Assembly: GCA_034766995.1 (NCBI GenBank)
Contig: CM068318.1
Coordinates: 7,789,987 to 7,853,986 of the forward strand
DNA length: 64,000 bases
Direction: 5' to 3'
From: Acanthacorydalis orientalis
Lineage: Eukaryota > Arthropoda > Insecta > Megaloptera > Corydalidae
Shown: piece by piece, positions 61,011-64,000 of the stretch
Layout: every line of letters begins with the position of its first letter
How positions within the stretch are numbered: the first letter of the stretch is position 1
Translations under genes and position numbers: made by a program
The notes under the pieces: generated by a model
Databases searched by the model: none
The model's input: only the letters and a program-made list of their open reading frames with translations
Told to the model about the DNA's origin: nothing

Positions 61011-62789
61011 TTACAATTTAAATATCAAATAACATCACCAGATTTCATTTTAAACCATTAATTAATAAAATTTGAGAAGAATGTTAGAAAAGATCCAGTA
61101 GAAGAAATAAAATATAGAATTAAAATGTTAAGAAAATATTTTATTCGTCAAACGAATTTCAATATATTTAGAATTGTTTCTAATATTTCTACGAAACTTA
61201 AAAAAATATTCAAAAATGAATATTGGAAACAGTAAGAACTTGATTTCTGATTTGTTATGTTTCGTAGAAGTGCGAATCACAATATGGTTTACCACTTATG
61301 TAAGCTCGGCTTATGTCTTTACTTGTGGGATACTCAGAAGATTACTTTGTATACTAGAAAGCCAGTCACACTGAAGGAGATAGAACATGGATCGAATTAG
61401 TTGATACAGATATTTTATCAGTGGTCTACAACAAATGCGAGAACTTGTTTGGCACCGTTATAAATAATAAATGAATGTCAATACGGTTTAACTATTTAAT
61501 ATTTAAAATATTTTATAATGTAATGTAACGGATATGATCGAATAAATAGAAGATATTTAAAAAAAAAATAGATTTCTTGTTTATAAAATAAATAATATCA
61601 GTTATTATATGAATGTCAGATATTCAAAACTCAAACTATAGAAGACAAACGAATGCATGTAGCTTTTATCAGACAGAATGAGAGGTTAAATTAAATAAAC
61701 TTTTAGCAGAAGTAAATAATAAATCAATTCAATATTATATATTCCTAGAAATTACGAATTCGTTAGAAGGGTTCTGATTTCATATATTAGATTTATTATA
61801 TATTTGATTCATAAATAATTTCATTTTAGATTAAACACGTTTCTGATTCGTGAATAATATTTATTTGTGTTTAAATTAAACACAATTTGAGTTGAATTTC
61901 CTTTTTATTTAACAAATATAAATACTTTTAACTGAAATACAAATACACTTTTTTAATGTGTAAGTTATTATCTTTTAATAAGTGTATTAAATATATTTAT
62001 TGAAGATGTTTTTTGTTAAAATATGCTAAATAATTATCTGTTTGTATTTATTCAGGCAAATTTAAAAAAGATATATCTGACCCGATAAATAAAAATTAAA
62101 TAAATATGAAATAGTAAAAAGATGACTGCACTATTTTTAAAAAAATTGTATATTGTTCATTTAACTTAATTTATCATTTTACTTTATTTATATTTTATTA
62201 TTTTCAGTTCAAAAAAAGAAACTAAAATAATTTCATTTATTTTTTCGTATTAAAAAATCTCAGACAGTTTAAAACGAAAGATTTTTTTAATTGCAAAATT
62301 GTAAGAAAAAACTTGCAGTGAAATATAGACATCAAAAAATTTTTAACCAAACAATAAATCACGGTCATATTAATCAACTGAAAGAACTGTATACTTATTA
62401 TAAAAAAAAAATAATTAAATATTTAATCGTTAGTTGAACACTTTTTCTTTTTAATTGTCGTGAAAAGTCAGGACTTTCAAAACAACATTTTCTTTCATTG
62501 ACCTGAAAATAATCGCATGTTAAAGAAGACTGGACTATAAAGTGGATGTTCAAAAACTTGGAAATTCAATTATACGAACGTTTCTTTTCTACGGACAGCA
62601 ATAGAAGGTCTGAATTTTCGAGAAACAAGATTATAGTTTGTACGAACTTTCCTTTTCTTTTCAATCGAACTGATGGTTTCAGTTCCTTTACTGTATCATC
62701 CACTGTTGATCGTTTTCACTTTTCGGAAAAAATAAGAATAATGCTATAGAATTCTTAAAAAAACTATTTATATGAATTTATTCACATAG
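61011..62789. other. AT-rich DNA, no gene seen
   Basis: Slightly more complex at 61225-61460, with a 66-codon frame (61174-61374) lacking motifs, and at 62530-62750, with a 67-codon frame (62546-62749). No gene is called. Confidence 0.5.
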
Positions 62790-63259
62790 TTTTTTTTTCG
62801 TTTTATTTTAAATGAAAATATTTGCTTGTCATTTTAGGATTTTCAAGTTCCAATCTTAAAATTTAAAAACACTATATACCTTAGTCAAGCAGTTGACATA
62901 ACCTCACGAAAGAATAGTGAAAACGATAGTATTCGAAAAGCGACATATTAGGTAATGCATACTTCTATCATTCCAGTTTTAAAAAAAGTTGCTGAAGCCA
63001 TGAAAATGAAGTGTTCAGTTTTGGAGAAAAGTGTTCTAATGCATAAAACATGTAAAAAATGCTAAAACAGTGAAAGAAATCCAAAAATTCATTATGACTT
63101 CATCGACTCAAAGCTGCTATTTTTTTCGACAAGATTCGTCAATTACCTGACAGATGGGGCAAAATTATCCAAAATAATGGAGAATTGAAATGAATTCCAT
63201 TTTTCTGTAATCATTCATTTTCTATAAAAAAAGGCACCGAAATAATTTATGCACCTAAT
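62790..63259 (+). mobile_element. MITE-1 copy F, with the best transposase remnant
   Basis: Right end GGCACCGAAATAATTTATGC then ACCTAA. The left terminal repeat is worn away and recognisable sequence begins near TTTTATTTTAAATGAAAATA. At about 63102-63190 one frame reads DFIDSKAAIFFDKIRQLPDR then WGKIIQNNGE. This is the C-terminal end of a Tc1/mariner transposase (L-P-x-R-W-x-K followed by N-G). Confidence 0.85.
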
Positions 63260-63639
63260 ACATAATTTAAATAAAATATTATAACACAGAAACTTGTGTA
63301 ATTGTAATATTAATAAATATATTGGATCTGATAAAAGTTTACATTACGTAGAAAAACTATGAATATATAAATAAAAAAGATATCAATTCTTCATCAAAAG
63401 AAAATTTTGAATTTTTCAAGAAATGCCATGAATTCAGAAATAGAAGAAACGAGTTGAACAAAATGACCATTGAACAATTTCAGAAAATTCACATGACAAG
63501 AAGCGAGTTTATTGTGTATTATATAAAAAAAATGCTCCTGTTTTCTTATTTATAGTCGATTATAATATCAACAATAATGATTCATTTATATCTTTATTGT
63601 TCATTAAAAACCGCTTGGACTGTTTTACAGCACAACTTT
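63260..63639. other. AT-rich DNA, no gene seen
   Basis: Nothing recognised. Confidence 0.6.
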
Positions 63640-64000
63640 CAATGTAGCAATCATTGTGTTGTTATAAACTTTCATTAAAACTAATATTAACGTTTTATGA
63701 TGCCGGTTCAGTTCATCTGAACACCTTTAGAAGAACACCAATAAACAACACCTCTGCTCGTAAAAAAAGAGAACTCTTTTTTATGGTCAACAGGATCAAC
63801 TTTAGATGACTCCGGAATTAACCACAAAGTTTTGCAGTGACGACGGGATCAATAGTTGGTGCGGTCGTCAATTAAGCAACGGCTGCGATGGCTTAAACTG
63901 TACAATCTTGTTTTCAGTACGTTGTGTGTGTGTGTGTGTGTATACTTCTTCGTCGTCGTCATGTCCAATGTATATACGCGATGATCCTCCATTTAATGGA
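63640..64000. other. CpG-containing island running off the window end
   Basis: Complex DNA with CGACGGGATCAATAGTTGG near 63842, CAACGGCTGCGATGG near 63879, a TG run (63924-63940) and TTCGTCGTCGTCATGTCC near 63950. The trinucleotide run TCGTCGTCGTC is close to the window edge. Candidate regulatory DNA or 5' part of a gene lying beyond the window. Confidence 0.4.

Overview
This looks like nuclear DNA from an animal, most likely an insect. It is very AT-rich, is packed with (TA)n microsatellites, carries several mariner/Tc1-type transposon relics, and contains no convincing protein-coding gene. The pattern of short CpG-containing, more complex islands in an AT-rich sea, together with mariners whose ends and N-terminus resemble the mellifera subfamily, fits Hymenoptera. 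That placement is an inference of low confidence. The window is best read as a gene desert, or as the inside of a very large intron.

Layout. (1) Microsatellites: more than 60 TA-type arrays occur, about one per kilobase. Many are compound with (GA)n or (TG)n in a fixed order. Nearly all short open frames, such as the Ile-Tyr runs, are by-products of these arrays. (2) Mobile DNA: an internally deleted mellifera-type mariner at 2.0-2.9 kb is interrupted by a younger repeat. A 5' end of a similar mariner lies at 34.2 kb. A nearly full-length but broken D(34)D mariner lies at 14.1-15.4 kb. A C-terminal transposase relic of another Tc1/mariner branch lies at 43.2 kb. (3) Two small non-autonomous families are visible. 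'MITE-1' (about 430-580 bp, six copies or fragments) keeps a mariner-like terminal repeat and a remnant of the transposase C-terminus. 'MITE-2' (120-210 bp, three copies at 36.9, 43.5 and 45.3 kb) is palindromic over almost its whole length. (4) 'DR-1', an old repeat family whose arms occur in both orientations, often facing each other, appears at 17 loci and is the most interesting unexplained structure here.

Between the repeats lie more complex, CpG-containing islands (about 1.4, 6.4, 8.9, 10.0, 13.6, 18.3, 23.4, 30.0, 33.3, 34.8, 36.6, 41.3, 46.2, 49.2, 50.7, 52.4, 55.4 and 63.7 kb). They hold hairpins, palindromes and TAAT-type core motifs and are the best candidates for conserved regulatory DNA or unrecognised exons. 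Conservation cannot be judged from one sequence. No tRNA, rRNA, CRISPR array or operon-like arrangement was found. The transposase remnants do not form a working pathway, because every one carries stops, frameshifts or deletions.
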